In this document: positions 26,497-35,486 of the stretch, one piece after another | Numbering within the stretch: the first letter of the stretch is position 1 | How the letters are laid out: each line of letters begins with the position of its first letter | Assembly (NCBI GenBank): GCA_034506335.1 | Contig: JAPDPR010000001.1 | Location: forward strand, 1 to 64,000 | DNA length: 64,000 nucleotides | Direction: 5' to 3' | Source of the DNA: a candidate division KSB1 bacterium | Lineage (GTDB): Bacteria > Zhuqueibacterota > Zhuqueibacteria > JANLFK01 > Oleimicrobiaceae | The notes under the pieces: model-generated | What the model was told of the DNA's origin: nothing | The model's database searches: none | Seen by the model: the letters and a program-made list of their open reading frames with translations, nothing else | Translations under genes and position numbers: made by a program

Positions 26497-27770
26497 CGCC
26501 CCTCCACTACAGGCACGGTAAGGTGTGCGTTTGGCACCACGGCGAGCTGTCCACCCGGTGGCAGCTGGCTAAGCGCCTGTTCCAATGCTCGCTCCGGAGA
26601 GGGTTCCACGTCGACACCCATGGCGGCGCCTGCGGAGACTGATAACCCGCCGACCACGGTGAGTCGTATCCTCTGCAACACCCCGCGAAGTCCTAGCGCT
26701 GTGACGCCGAAACTTCGGTAGGTCGCGCCAAGCTGGCGCGCCAATTCCCGCTGCGATGGGGCGGCGAAAAACTCCAGAAAGTGCTCTGCGCCAACACCCT
26801 GGGGGCAGGCCGCGAAAAGTACCAGGTGTCCCCCATCACTCACCAGTGATGAGGCATTTCGGATTGCGCGATACGCTTGTACAAAGGTGTCATCAAAAGG
26901 GGAGCCCCCGCAACTGGCCACAACCAAGGGTAGGCGTTGTTCCACCGGTACCCGATAGAAGGCATCGGCCAATTGTCGCGCCTTCGCCCAGCTGGCGGTC
27001 AGCGCCCCTGCACACGCCTCACGAACTCGACCTTGCGCATCTACGATCACATGCAGGGCAAAATCCACCTGCACGAACTTCATCGAATCCATGATGTCAT
27101 CGTAGACCGGGTTGCCTTCGGCAACCCCAGGAGCGCACTCGGATACCAGCCCTCCGGCCTCCTGGTCGATGCCCAGTGCGTGACAGCGGTGTACTGTCTC
27201 TAGGGCGACACAACCGGGGTTCAACAGCTTGGGCCCTCCTGCGTAACCGGTGATTGGGTGATGACTGGTGCCCCCCGCCACAATCAGGCGCTCCGCCTTG
27301 ACCACTAACTTATGGAACCATACCGGCGTTCCCTTGATGGTCTCTCCCACGTGCACCAGGTCGGCCTGCTCACGACAGTCGTGGTCCACGAGGCGCACAC
27401 GCCGAAAGACCTCTGGCCCCACCACTTCCAGTCGGTCTTCCTCTCGTTGCCGGCCATGACTGCCAGTGGCAAAGAGAACAGTGATGTCGGCATCCTGGAT
27501 ACCCTTGCCATTGAGTATCTCTAACAGGTGAGGAAGAAAAATCTGCGCTGCGCACCGTCGTGAGGCATCAGGTACGACGATGGTGGTGCGCTCGCCTCGG
27601 CGCACCAAGCGGCTCAAAGGCGGGGAGCCTATAGGCCTTGCCAAGGCCTGCCGGAGGATTTGCTCTTCTGAGAAAAGCGGCTCGCCCCCTATGCCCACAA
27701 CCGATAAAACCCTCTCTCCGGGAAGCTCTACTGTAAGTACCGATCGTCCATAGGGCAGATGCAGCTCCAT
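26493..27770 (-). CDS. larA: LarA-like nickel-dependent racemase/epimerase (DUF2088)
   Basis: 425 residues from the ATG at 27770, chosen for GGAAGGAG just upstream; this matches the family length. The N-terminal domain has VPDASRR and LFATGSHGR (first His of the LarA active site), then GGTSHHPITGYAGGPKLLNPG, which includes the Lys that covalently holds the nickel-pincer cofactor in LarA, and the second His. The C-terminal half carries VVASCGGSPFDDTFVQAYRA. LarA homologues racemise 2-hydroxy acids; many act on other substrates. The cofactor genes larB, larC and larE are not in the window. Confidence 0.82.
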   Translation of the reverse strand: MELHLPYGRSVLTVELPGERVLSVVGIGGEPLFSEEQILRQALARPIGSPPLSRLVRRGERTTIVVPDASRRCAAQIFLPHLLEILNGKGIQDADITVLFATGSHGRQREEDRLEVVGPEVFRRVRLVDHDCREQADLVHVGETIKGTPVWFHKLVVKAERLIVAGGTSHHPITGYAGGPKLLNPGCVALETVHRCHALGIDQEAGGLVSECAPGVAEGNPVYDDIMDSMKFVQVDFALHVIVDAQGRVREACAGALTASWAKARQLADAFYRVPVEQRLPLVVASCGGSPFDDTFVQAYRAIRNASSLVSDGGHLVLFAACPQGVGAEHFLEFFAAPSQRELARQLGATYRSFGVTALGLRGVLQRIRLTVVGGLSVSAGAAMGVDVEPSPERALEQALSQLPPGGQLAVVPNAHLTVPVVEGR

Positions 27771-27809
27771 AACTCCTTCCGAGTTGTGACTGCTCTTGCT
27801 GTGCACATA

Positions 27810-27838
27810 AAATTAGCCGAAAAAAGAGTCATTTTCAA
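27810..27838 (-). promoter_or_regulatory. Sigma-70-like promoter of the larA-nlpC operon
   Basis: Minus strand: -35 TTGAAA (27838-27833), 17-base spacer, -10 TAATTT (27815-27810). It gives a leader of about 35 bases to the larA ATG at 27770. Confidence 0.6.
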
Positions 27839-27873
27839 CACCTTTTTCTCTCTCCCAAAGGCTGACAAAGGCC

Positions 27874-27902
27874 TTGCTTGTTTCGCGGTTTTTGCCTACT
27901 TT
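27874..27902 (+). promoter_or_regulatory. Sigma-70-like promoter of the plus-strand GT2 locus
   Basis: TTGCTT (27874-27879), 17-base spacer, TACTTT (27897-27902). The match is moderate. It drives away from larA, so 27771-27950 is a divergent promoter region. Confidence 0.4.
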
Positions 27903-27950
27903 TGGCACAAGGCGGCAGACATCTGAGCAAGGGCCGAAGGTAGCTGGGAA

Positions 27951-29051
27951 TTGATACTTTGTGGTCTGGTTCTGTTCGCGCTCAGCCTTTACGCGCTCGT
28001 CCTGTGCCGGATAGCGACGGGCCTGCGGGCGTTGAGACCCGGTACCGCCAGGGAGCAGCCGCGCGTCTCGGTGATATGCGCCGCCAGGAACGAGGCTAAC
28101 AGCATCGACGACTTTGTGCGATGCCTGGTAAGCCAGACCTACCCCAGCGATCGGCTGCAGTTTGTGCTCATCGATGACCGATCCGAAGACGGCACCGCAC
28201 AGATGTTGGCCCGCTGGGCCCAAAGGGACCCGCGCGTGCTCGTGGTCCATGTGCGTGAGCTCCCGACAGGCGTTGGTCCGAAGAAACACGCGCTGGCCAA
28301 AGGCATTGCTCACGCGGAGGGAGAGCTCCTTCTGCTCACGGACGCAGATTGCCGCCCCCCCGCAGGCTGGGTCGAAGGTCTAGTCCGCTATTTCGAGCCC
28401 GACGTCGGCCTGGTGGCCGGCTACGCTCCGCTTATCGGGAAGGGCCTGCTGGGGGCAGTGGTGGGCATGGACACCCTTGCCTCGGCCGCCATAGCCGCAG
28501 CCGGCATTGCGCTCGGCAGACCAACCACCTGCACGGGCCGCAATCTGGCTTACCGACGTGCGGTCTACGACCAAGTGGGTGGCCTCGTCGCGATTATGAA
28601 CTCCCCATCAGGGGACGACGACCTGTTTCTTCACCTGGTAGCTCGGCACACAAACTGGCAGATGCGCTATGCCATCTGTCCATCCACGTTTGTCCCCGGT
28701 GCGGCGCCTGGGTCCGTGGCGGAGTTGGTTAGGCAACGCCGTCGGCACCTCTCGGCTGGGTGGCACTACCCGAGCCCTCTCAAGCTGGGTTACGCGCTGC
28801 TCCACCTCGCAAACGCACTATTGTGGCTGGCCCCAATCGGGGCATTGCTCTTGGGCGGGCCGGTTGTCGTTCCGGTCGCAACCCTGGCCGCCAAACTGGT
28901 GCTGGATTGGTTCATCCTGCGCCTCGCCGCACGGCGATTCGGCGAAACTTTCAGCTGGGCAGCGTTCTGCATCTGGGAACCCTACTTTGTTCTGAGCAAC
29001 GTGGTCCTCGGCTTGTGCAGCAGAGTCGGACAAATCCGCTGGCGCCAATGA
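27951..29051 (+). CDS. Membrane GT2 glycosyltransferase (CESA/HAS-like)
   Basis: 366 residues from a TTG with GAAGG upstream; no better start is visible. One N-terminal membrane helix, then ICAARNEANSID, VLIDDRSEDGT (about res 73-83), TDADCRPP with the D-x-D at about 131-133, GDDDLFLHL (catalytic acid region) and VRQRRRHLSAGW in the place of the Q-x2-R-W product-binding motif, here with His for Trp. Two or three hydrophobic segments follow. Such enzymes extend or start a glycan on the cytoplasmic face. It is one of four paralogues in this locus (also 34329, 35483, 37500). Confidence 0.85.
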   Translation: MILCGLVLFALSLYALVLCRIATGLRALRPGTAREQPRVSVICAARNEANSIDDFVRCLVSQTYPSDRLQFVLIDDRSEDGTAQMLARWAQRDPRVLVVHVRELPTGVGPKKHALAKGIAHAEGELLLLTDADCRPPAGWVEGLVRYFEPDVGLVAGYAPLIGKGLLGAVVGMDTLASAAIAAAGIALGRPTTCTGRNLAYRRAVYDQVGGLVAIMNSPSGDDDLFLHLVARHTNWQMRYAICPSTFVPGAAPGSVAELVRQRRRHLSAGWHYPSPLKLGYALLHLANALLWLAPIGALLLGGPVVVPVATLAAKLVLDWFILRLAARRFGETFSWAAFCIWEPYFVLSNVVLGLCSRVGQIRWRQ

Positions 29052-29908
29052 GCGCCGGCACCTCACTGGGAAGGATCGGCCGCAGCGCAGAGCAACTATT
29101 GCCATCCCGCGCACACCCTAACTACAGGAGGTGGCGCTCTTACCACCAAGCTGCGCGGCGCCGTGGTGAGCTTGCTGCCGAACTTTTGGCAACCTTGCTT
29201 CCTCATCGGTCGGTGGTGCTGGATGTCGGCTGCGGTGTGGGCGGGACAAGCGTTGCTTTGGCCTGCAGAGGGGCGGTGGTTCTCGCCTTGGAGCGAGACC
29301 GCCGCCGTCTGGACGTGACAGGCGAGCTGGCCGAAGCAGCACGCGTTCAGCTCACTCTCGTGCAAGGAGATGGAACCGCATTGCCCTTCAAGGATGGGAG
29401 ATTCGACGCGCTGATTTTGCAGGATGTGCTCGAGCATGTGAGCGCGCCGGGACTGTTGCTCCAAGAGGCCGCCCGTACCCTAAGGAAAGGTGGGCTCCTT
29501 TTTCTTGTCACCCCCAATCGCTGGTCGCCCTGCAATGTGCTATCTGACCCTCATTGGGGGCTACCGCTTGTCGCGGCTCTCCCGCGTTGGGCAGTGGCCC
29601 TCCTCACGCGAAGACGAAGGGCAGAAGGCCCTGAGGGCAGCATAGTGCCCGCGTTGCTCTCTCTGCGCTCCTTGCGCGCGCTGATGCAGGAGGCGGGGCT
29701 TGTGATGAACTTTGTCAACCGTGCCGCGGCACGCCTCATCGCCTTAGAGCCGCGTGCGGCTTTTTGTGCTCCCTGGCACCTCCGCCTGGCTCATTGGGCA
29801 AAACGAGCCGGAGTGCTCCACTGGCTGCCTCGACTCGTGAGCGACCGCGCGGGGGCTTTCAACTGGTGGCTGAATCCCGCCTGGTACATTGTGGCCCAAA
29901 AGCAATGA
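29048..29908 (+). CDS. Class I SAM-dependent methyltransferase
   Basis: 286 residues; the ATG overlaps the preceding stop (ATGA). Motif I VVLDVGCGVGGTSVAL, acidic LALERDRRR, GDGTALPFKDGRFDALILQDVLEHV and TLRKGGLLFLVTPN are clear. The C-terminus has the amphipathic or hydrophobic regions common in methyltransferases of lipid-linked substrates. It is coupled to the radical SAM gene that follows by another ATGA overlap. Confidence 0.8.
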   Translation: MSAGTSLGRIGRSAEQLLPSRAHPNYRRWRSYHQAARRRGELAAELLATLLPHRSVVLDVGCGVGGTSVALACRGAVVLALERDRRRLDVTGELAEAARVQLTLVQGDGTALPFKDGRFDALILQDVLEHVSAPGLLLQEAARTLRKGGLLFLVTPNRWSPCNVLSDPHWGLPLVAALPRWAVALLTRRRRAEGPEGSIVPALLSLRSLRALMQEAGLVMNFVNRAAARLIALEPRAAFCAPWHLRLAHWAKRAGVLHWLPRLVSDRAGAFNWWLNPAWYIVAQKQ

Positions 29909-30918
29909 AGGAAGTGGCTCTCGACAGGCTCGTTCGTGCTCTCACGTGGCGGCGAATGCACAACCTCGCCCTTGCCGTGTCTTCCTATGCCACCTCCGTT
30001 GCCACTGGCCGCCCGCACGTCTGGGGGCTGCCCGCCATCCTCATGGTTGAGCCGACTAACCGCTGCAACCTGCGCTGCCCGGAGTGTCACACCGGATCAG
30101 GGCAAATCAACCGTCCGCCTGCGCGCCTTCCGTTAGACCTCTTTCGTCGCCTGATGGACGAAGTGGGCGAGCAGCTGGTCTATCTGCTCCTTTTCAACCA
30201 GGGCGAGCCGTATCTTCACCCTGACTTTCTCGGCTTCGTCCGATATGCTAAGCGCTTGGGCATCTACGTGACCACCAGCACTAACGGCCACTTCTTTGAC
30301 GATCCAACGGTCGTGGCAGATACCGTCACCTCCGGGCTGGACACCGTGGTGGTGTCGTTAGATGGGGCCGACCGGCAAACCTACGAGTTGTATCGCCGCG
30401 GAGGCTCTTTTGATCGCGTCACTCGAGGTGTGAGGAATCTCGTCACTACTCGCGAGCGGCTTCTGAGCTCAACGCCTCGGGTTTTCGTGCAGTTCTTGGT
30501 GCTTCGGCACAATGAGCACCAGCTGCCCTCTATCCGCCTTCTGGCCAGCGAGCTGGGTGCAGACCGCCTGTTGGTAAAAACGGCGCAAGTAGCAACGGCC
30601 GCCGAGGCGGAACAGTTTCTCCCGCGTCAGGAGCGCTACCGCCGCTATCGCATCCAGCAGGGACACCTTGTCCCGAAAGGCACGCGCCGACTGCCATGCC
30701 GACGCCCTTGGCTGAGCGCGGTAGTGAACAGCGACGGCCGGGTTTCGCCATGCTGCTTCGACAAAGACGGCCGCTATGCCATGGGCAACGTCGCCGAGGC
30801 CCCGTTGGCCGCGATCTGGTCGTCAGCCGCATACAATTCATTTCGCGAGCGGATTCTAAATGGAGAGGAAATCGACATCTGCACCAACTGCACCGAGGGG
30901 AGGCGCGTTTTTGTCTAG
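29905..30918 (+). CDS. Radical SAM/SPASM enzyme
   Basis: 337 residues from the ATG at 29905. The radical SAM cluster CNLRCPEC gives Cys54, Cys58 and Cys61 (C-x3-C-x2-C). It is followed by LLFNQGEPYLHPDFL (the GGE-type motif, here QGE) and VVVSLDGADRQTYE. A C-terminal SPASM-like region has LPCRRPW, SPCCFDKDG and CTNC for auxiliary clusters. Members of this MoaA/PqqE-like branch include sugar and lipid modifying enzymes and peptide maturases; no precursor peptide is seen nearby, so a glycan or lipid substrate is more likely. Confidence 0.85.
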   Translation: MKEVALDRLVRALTWRRMHNLALAVSSYATSVATGRPHVWGLPAILMVEPTNRCNLRCPECHTGSGQINRPPARLPLDLFRRLMDEVGEQLVYLLLFNQGEPYLHPDFLGFVRYAKRLGIYVTTSTNGHFFDDPTVVADTVTSGLDTVVVSLDGADRQTYELYRRGGSFDRVTRGVRNLVTTRERLLSSTPRVFVQFLVLRHNEHQLPSIRLLASELGADRLLVKTAQVATAAEAEQFLPRQERYRRYRIQQGHLVPKGTRRLPCRRPWLSAVVNSDGRVSPCCFDKDGRYAMGNVAEAPLAAIWSSAAYNSFRERILNGEEIDICTNCTEGRRVFV

Positions 30919-31921
30919 ACGTCGCGGAGTCCACTTGGCCAAGCTGCTCGTGGCCTTGTTGGTCATGACCGTTCTCGTACGGCGCATTGAGCCAACGCGC
31001 ATATGGGCAACATTTAGCAGTGCCCGCCTGGAATGCTTTGGCGTCGCGCTTGCGCTCTCTGTGCTCAACCTTTACCTCCAGTATTTCAAATGGCGCTACC
31101 TGGTACGGCTCATCAAGCCAGAGGTTTCCTTGCGCGAGTTGCTGGCATCGCTCTTCGCCGGCTTTACCCTTGGCTTCATCACCCCAGGACGGGTGGGCGA
31201 ATTCGGGCGAGTGGTATTCATCAAGGACCGACCGTGGGTCACGCTGCTCGGCCTGGCGCTGTTGGACAAACTCTATGCCGCCGCGGTCCTCTACCTGGGG
31301 GGAACGGCAAGCCTCCTACTCCTGCTCTTTGCCCGTCTGGAGCAACCATTGGTACTGTGGCCCCTGGCACTGTTTGCGACCGTGGTCCTGCTGTTGCTTT
31401 TCTATTTTGTGTTGCACCCCGAAGCGATACGCACCCTCCTTTACGGGATTAACATCACCCTGCCCTTTCGGGAAAAGATCAAACAGCTCATCGCCACCTT
31501 CGACCACTTCGGGCGGCCGCAAGCGAGAGTGCTTCTGGGCCTGTGCGCCCTGTTCTACATGGTGTACATCGGCCAATTCTATGTTCTCGCTTTGGCGTTT
31601 GAGTCGGTGCCCCTGCTCCCATCGCTCCAGGCGGCAGCGGCAACGCTCTTTGTCAAGACGCTCATGCCCATCTCCCTCGGCGACTTGGGCGTGAGGGAAC
31701 GAGCGGCGGTGGAATTTTTCTCGTACGTCCATGCTCAAGAGACGACCGCCTTCAACGCTTCGTTGATGCTCTTCGCCATCAATGTGCTTCTGCCCAGCCT
31801 GGTGGGCCTCATCTTCATCTTGCGAGAAAAGCTGATTACCCAGACGGAGTCTTCTAACCAACCGCAGGAAGCTCTTGGCCGCCAGGAGCGGAAAGCCCAC
31901 AACAGAATCCAAGGGAGCTGA
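30911..31921 (+). CDS. Flippase-like integral membrane protein (LPG synthase TM / UPF0104 family)
   Basis: About 336 residues if started at the TTG at 30911 (GGGAGG seven bases upstream, 8-base overlap with the radical SAM stop). An ATG at 30860 would add 17 residues that lie inside the upstream gene. Family signatures are YLQYFKWRYLVRL, GFITPGRVGEFGRVVF and TLMPISLGDLGVRERAAVEFF, set among about eight hydrophobic helices. It is related to the protein at 7657-8640, and both lie in glycosyltransferase loci, which supports a role in moving lipid-linked sugars. Confidence 0.82.
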   Translation: MSRRRGVHLAKLLVALLVMTVLVRRIEPTRIWATFSSARLECFGVALALSVLNLYLQYFKWRYLVRLIKPEVSLRELLASLFAGFTLGFITPGRVGEFGRVVFIKDRPWVTLLGLALLDKLYAAAVLYLGGTASLLLLLFARLEQPLVLWPLALFATVVLLLLFYFVLHPEAIRTLLYGINITLPFREKIKQLIATFDHFGRPQARVLLGLCALFYMVYIGQFYVLALAFESVPLLPSLQAAAATLFVKTLMPISLGDLGVRERAAVEFFSYVHAQETTAFNASLMLFAINVLLPSLVGLIFILREKLITQTESSNQPQEALGRQERKAHNRIQGS

Positions 31922-31972
31922 GCACCCCCGGGGATTCGCCTGACCGGTTTTCGCCACGAATCGAGGCCGAAA

Positions 31973-32647
31973 GTGCACATGTACCGGATTCCGTGCATCG
32001 TGACCAAGCTCATCCCCTGTTCGGTGTGGCGTGGGCCGCGCATGGAGGAAGTCTACCTCACGTTTGACGACGGACCTGACCCGCATGGGACGCCCTTGAC
32101 TCTGGATCTCCTGGAGGCACACGGGTGTCTGGCTACCTTCTTTGTGCTCGGCTGCCGCGCTGCGGCCCACCCTCAGCTGGTGCGCCGGCTCCTGCAGGCG
32201 GGCCATGGCCTGGGCACCCACTCCTTTGCCCACACCCGCCTGGGGCATCTTAGCTCCGCAGCGATTGTTGAGGACATCCGCCGCACCGATGAGGCGGTGG
32301 CGGCCCTTGTGGGGCGGGTGCCTCGCTGTTTCCGCCCGCCCTACGGCTCTGTGAGTCCGGCGCTGTTTAAGGCTGCGGCAGCCACCGAGAAACGCGTCGT
32401 CTTATGGTCGTTGAGCAGCGGCGACTATCTTCCCCGCCTTGACCCGGAGCGCTTGGCGCACAGGCTGCTTCGCAAAGTGCGCGGGGGCGACATTGTGCTT
32501 TTCCACGATGGGCATGCCAACGCACCACGTACTGCCCGCGTTCTGGAACTCTTGTTGCCCCAGCTGCAAGTCCGTGGCCTGCGTCCTAATGCCCTCCCCA
32601 TTGCCTTGCCGGGAAAGTGGTCAGCCATGCAGGAAAAAGGGCCTTGA
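31973..32647 (+). CDS. Polysaccharide deacetylase (NodB homology, CE4)
   Basis: 224 residues from a GTG at 31973 (an ATG two codons later is equally possible; GAGGCC upstream serves both). CE4 motifs: YLTFDDGPDP (motif 1), GTHSFAHTRLG (motif 2, H-x3-H), RPPYGSVS (motif 3), LWSLSSGDY (motif 4) and IVLFHDGH (motif 5). No signal peptide is visible, so it may act in the cytoplasm or be exported in another way. It probably removes N-acetyl groups from a lipid-linked or polymeric amino sugar. Confidence 0.9.
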   Translation: MHMYRIPCIVTKLIPCSVWRGPRMEEVYLTFDDGPDPHGTPLTLDLLEAHGCLATFFVLGCRAAAHPQLVRRLLQAGHGLGTHSFAHTRLGHLSSAAIVEDIRRTDEAVAALVGRVPRCFRPPYGSVSPALFKAAAATEKRVVLWSLSSGDYLPRLDPERLAHRLLRKVRGGDIVLFHDGHANAPRTARVLELLLPQLQVRGLRPNALPIALPGKWSAMQEKGP

Positions 32648-32671
32648 ATTTTCTTAGGGATTTGCTAAATT
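32644..32671 (+). promoter_or_regulatory. Sigma-70-like promoter before the Wzi-like gene
   Basis: TTGAAT (32644-32649), 16-base spacer, TAAATT (32666-32671); predicted start near 32678, 28 bases before the GTG at 32706. It overlaps the end of the deacetylase gene and would start a second transcript within the locus. Confidence 0.5.
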
Positions 32672-32705
32672 CCCACAGTCCTTCGGACCAGGCGTCGAAT
32701 GCCCA

Positions 32706-34316
32706 GTGAGGGTTTTGTCAGTTCGGCAGGAGGAAGCTCTGCGTAGACTCATCCTTGTACTTTCCACCTCATGCATGCTCTTCGCTCCGGCGCTCACCGT
32801 GGTCGGGCAGTCGGTCAATGTGCCGATGGACCACTGGGCCTACCGCCTGCTGGAGCGGCTGGAAACAAAGGGCCTTGTGCGCAAGATGGGGTTGCGTGCT
32901 ATGCCCATGTCCCGGGCGCAGGTGGCTGAGCTCGTCGCTACAGCCGATAAGGCCGCGCAGGAGGACCCTTCCTTGCTGAGTAGGAGCGAACGAGAGCTCT
33001 TGGAGCAACTCAAAGGCGAACTCTGCGACGAGCCCTCGATTGCCGCTCTCCACGTGCAACCGCGGTACCGTGAACGTCACCTGATGCGGTGGCAGGAAGG
33101 CACAAGCCTCGCCTTTGTGGACGCGCTCCTTGCGCTCGCTGTGGATGGTCACCGCGCCGACACCATGCAAAGCGGGGTTCGGCAGTGGCGCGCCATGGGG
33201 GGAGGTATTGTGCGTGGGAGTCTGGGCGGCCGCCTGGGCTTCTACGTGGACGCGCGCAACACCATGACGCGCGGCGGGACCGTACCGGAGGAGAGCTTTG
33301 ACCCGCAGCGTGGAATGCCTCTCGTCACCTCCGGCCGCAACGTCTACTCCGACCAGGCGGAGGCGTACGTGATCCTCCAGACGCTCGGCGCCCAAGTGCA
33401 GATTGGCAGGATGCAGGCACACTGGGGCCCGGGTTGGCGCGGTGGCCTGCTTCTGTCCCGCAATGCTCCCCTTTTCGACGCGTTCCGGCTCACGCTGCCG
33501 TTCAAGCGGTTTTCTTTTACCGCCATCCACGCCTTTCTTACCAGGATGGGCGGCCCTCGCTACCTCGCTGCGCATCGCCTGGAGATAGCCCTGGCTGATT
33601 GGCTCACCCTGGCTGGCTCAGAGAGTGTACTCTACGGAGGTCGGGACGTAGAATTCAGCTACCTCAACCCGCTCATGCCCTACCACGTGGCAGAACACCA
33701 CTTGGGAGACCGAGACAACAACATGCTGAGCTTCGACATGACGGCATTTCCTCTCGCACACATAAAGGTGTATGGCGAGCTTCTGCTGGACGATATGACC
33801 CTGACCAAGAATCCCCTACGGTACTACGGGAACAAGTTCGCCTTTACCATCGGCGGGCACTGGGTTTCGCCCCCGGGTCTGCCAGAGGGAGTAATACGCC
33901 TGGAATACACGCGCGTCGAGCCCTTTGTCTACACCCACTACGACTCGCTCAACGTCTATGTGCACTACGATCGCATCATCGGCCATTGGCTGGGACCGGA
34001 CGGCGATAACGTAGCCATGGCGGCCGAGTACCAGTGGAGCAGAGACATCTTCACCCAGCTCCTGGTGCAGTGGCGACGAACGGGCCAAGGCGGCCTGTGG
34101 AAACCGTACCCGGAAGGCGGCTCAGAGCGGAAGTCGTTCCTCTCTGGAGTGGTGGAACACGAGAGGTCCGTGGCATTCCAGGTGATCGACCAGGTGCGAA
34201 AGGATGTCTTTGTCTCATTGACCTACACCGGGGGGCACCTGAAAAACCGTGCCCACGTGTTGGGCGAGGCAGGATATGAGCGCCGAGCCACCATCTCGGT
34301 CGCGGTGAACTATTAG
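32706..34316 (+). CDS. Wzi-like capsule assembly outer-membrane protein
   Basis: 536 residues from a GTG. A hydrophobic signal segment (LILVLSTSCMLFAPALTVVG) ends near residue 36. Then comes a helical segment (MDHWAYRLLERLETKG) resembling the N-terminal region of capsule assembly proteins, followed by a long beta-rich region with alternating strands (for example GRLGFYVDARNTMTRGG, QIGRMQAHWGPGW, AFTIGGHWVSPPG) and a final strand ending in Tyr (ISVAVNY). GPGWRGGLLLS and MLSFDMTAF are typical of the Wzi/PF14052 family, which anchors capsule to the outer membrane. It supports a surface polymer as the product of the locus. Confidence 0.8.
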   Translation: MRVLSVRQEEALRRLILVLSTSCMLFAPALTVVGQSVNVPMDHWAYRLLERLETKGLVRKMGLRAMPMSRAQVAELVATADKAAQEDPSLLSRSERELLEQLKGELCDEPSIAALHVQPRYRERHLMRWQEGTSLAFVDALLALAVDGHRADTMQSGVRQWRAMGGGIVRGSLGGRLGFYVDARNTMTRGGTVPEESFDPQRGMPLVTSGRNVYSDQAEAYVILQTLGAQVQIGRMQAHWGPGWRGGLLLSRNAPLFDAFRLTLPFKRFSFTAIHAFLTRMGGPRYLAAHRLEIALADWLTLAGSESVLYGGRDVEFSYLNPLMPYHVAEHHLGDRDNNMLSFDMTAFPLAHIKVYGELLLDDMTLTKNPLRYYGNKFAFTIGGHWVSPPGLPEGVIRLEYTRVEPFVYTHYDSLNVYVHYDRIIGHWLGPDGDNVAMAAEYQWSRDIFTQLLVQWRRTGQGGLWKPYPEGGSERKSFLSGVVEHERSVAFQVIDQVRKDVFVSLTYTGGHLKNRAHVLGEAGYERRATISVAVNY

Positions 34317-34328
34317 AAGGCATCCTCC

Positions 34329-35486
34329 GTGGTCGCGACCGCTTTCACTATTCTGCTGCTGGCACTCGGGGCGATCTTTGCGCTTTTCCTGCTCGCGTTG
34401 CTCATCGGCCTCATGCGTCCGGAAGGGCCGCGAACAGAAGAACGCCCTTCCGTGACCGTCGTGGTGGCGGCACGGAATGAGGAAAGGACCATCCGGCGGT
34501 GCGTGCGCGCTCTGCTCGCCCAGGACTACCCTCCCGGCAAGTTGCAGATCGTGGTTGTGGACGATCGCTCCGAGGATAGGACTGCGGCGCTCGTGGAGGA
34601 GCTCGTGCCCGCACACTCCCACCTCGAACTGGTGCGGGTAACCGAGTGCCCGCCCAATTGGTCACCCAAGAAGCACGCCATCAATATGGGCATTGACCGC
34701 GCCCGGGGCGAAATCATCATGTGCACCGATGCCGACTGTGAGCCGCCTCCCACCTGGGTGACAGGCGTGGTCTCCTATTTCACACCGGAGGTAGGGCTCG
34801 TGACTGGGCGCTCATGCCTTGTCTCGGCCTCCTCCCCATGGCTGGTGGCTCGTTTGCTGGAGCTCGATTCCCTGGCGATGGCCTGCGTTGCGGCCGGGGG
34901 TGTCGGGCTCGGCGTGCCCCTCACCTGCACCGGCACCAACCTCAGCTACAGGAAAAAAGTCTACCAGGCAGTGGGCGGCTTTGCAGGGGTAGAGCACCTG
35001 CTCTCCGGCGATGACGACTTGCTCCTGCACAAAGTAGGTGCCACCTCATGGCGCATTCGCTACGCTTGGGACCCCCGCACCGTGGTGACAAGCTCCGCGC
35101 CGGAGAGTTTTGCCCATTTTGGACATCAACGCGCGCGACACGCTTCCAAGGGGTTCTTCTATGCCCCGTGGCTCACCGCGCTGCTGGTGGCGATTTACTT
35201 CTTTCACTGCGCGCTCCTGGTAGCGGTGCCATTAGCCACTCTTGGCCTGATAGCCCCGTGGGTCCTGGGAGCAGGGCTCGCGTTGGCCTGGATTCCAGAG
35301 TTGCTCCTGGTCGGATGTGGCGCTGCGCGCTTTCGCAGGTGGCATCTGTGGCCCTTACTGCCTTTGGGAGCGCTCCTTTACATCCCCTATGTGGTCATCT
35401 TTGCCACCTGGGGCGCATTGGGCAAATTCTCCTGGAAAGGCACCACGGCCCGGAAGGGCGTGCGAATCGCCGAGGCTGAAACATGA
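34329..35486 (+). CDS. Membrane GT2 glycosyltransferase (CESA/HAS-like)
   Basis: 385 residues from a GTG. One N-terminal membrane helix, VVVAARNEERTIRR, VVDDRSEDRT (about res 77-86), CTDADCEPPPTW (D-x-D about 136-138), LSGDDDLLLHK and HQRARHASKGF in the Q-x2-R-W position with His for Trp. Three C-terminal hydrophobic helices follow, and the end FSWKGTT is shared with the other paralogues. The next gene overlaps by 4 bases. Confidence 0.87.
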   Translation: MVATAFTILLLALGAIFALFLLALLIGLMRPEGPRTEERPSVTVVVAARNEERTIRRCVRALLAQDYPPGKLQIVVVDDRSEDRTAALVEELVPAHSHLELVRVTECPPNWSPKKHAINMGIDRARGEIIMCTDADCEPPPTWVTGVVSYFTPEVGLVTGRSCLVSASSPWLVARLLELDSLAMACVAAGGVGLGVPLTCTGTNLSYRKKVYQAVGGFAGVEHLLSGDDDLLLHKVGATSWRIRYAWDPRTVVTSSAPESFAHFGHQRARHASKGFFYAPWLTALLVAIYFFHCALLVAVPLATLGLIAPWVLGAGLALAWIPELLLVGCGAARFRRWHLWPLLPLGALLYIPYVVIFATWGALGKFSWKGTTARKGVRIAEAET

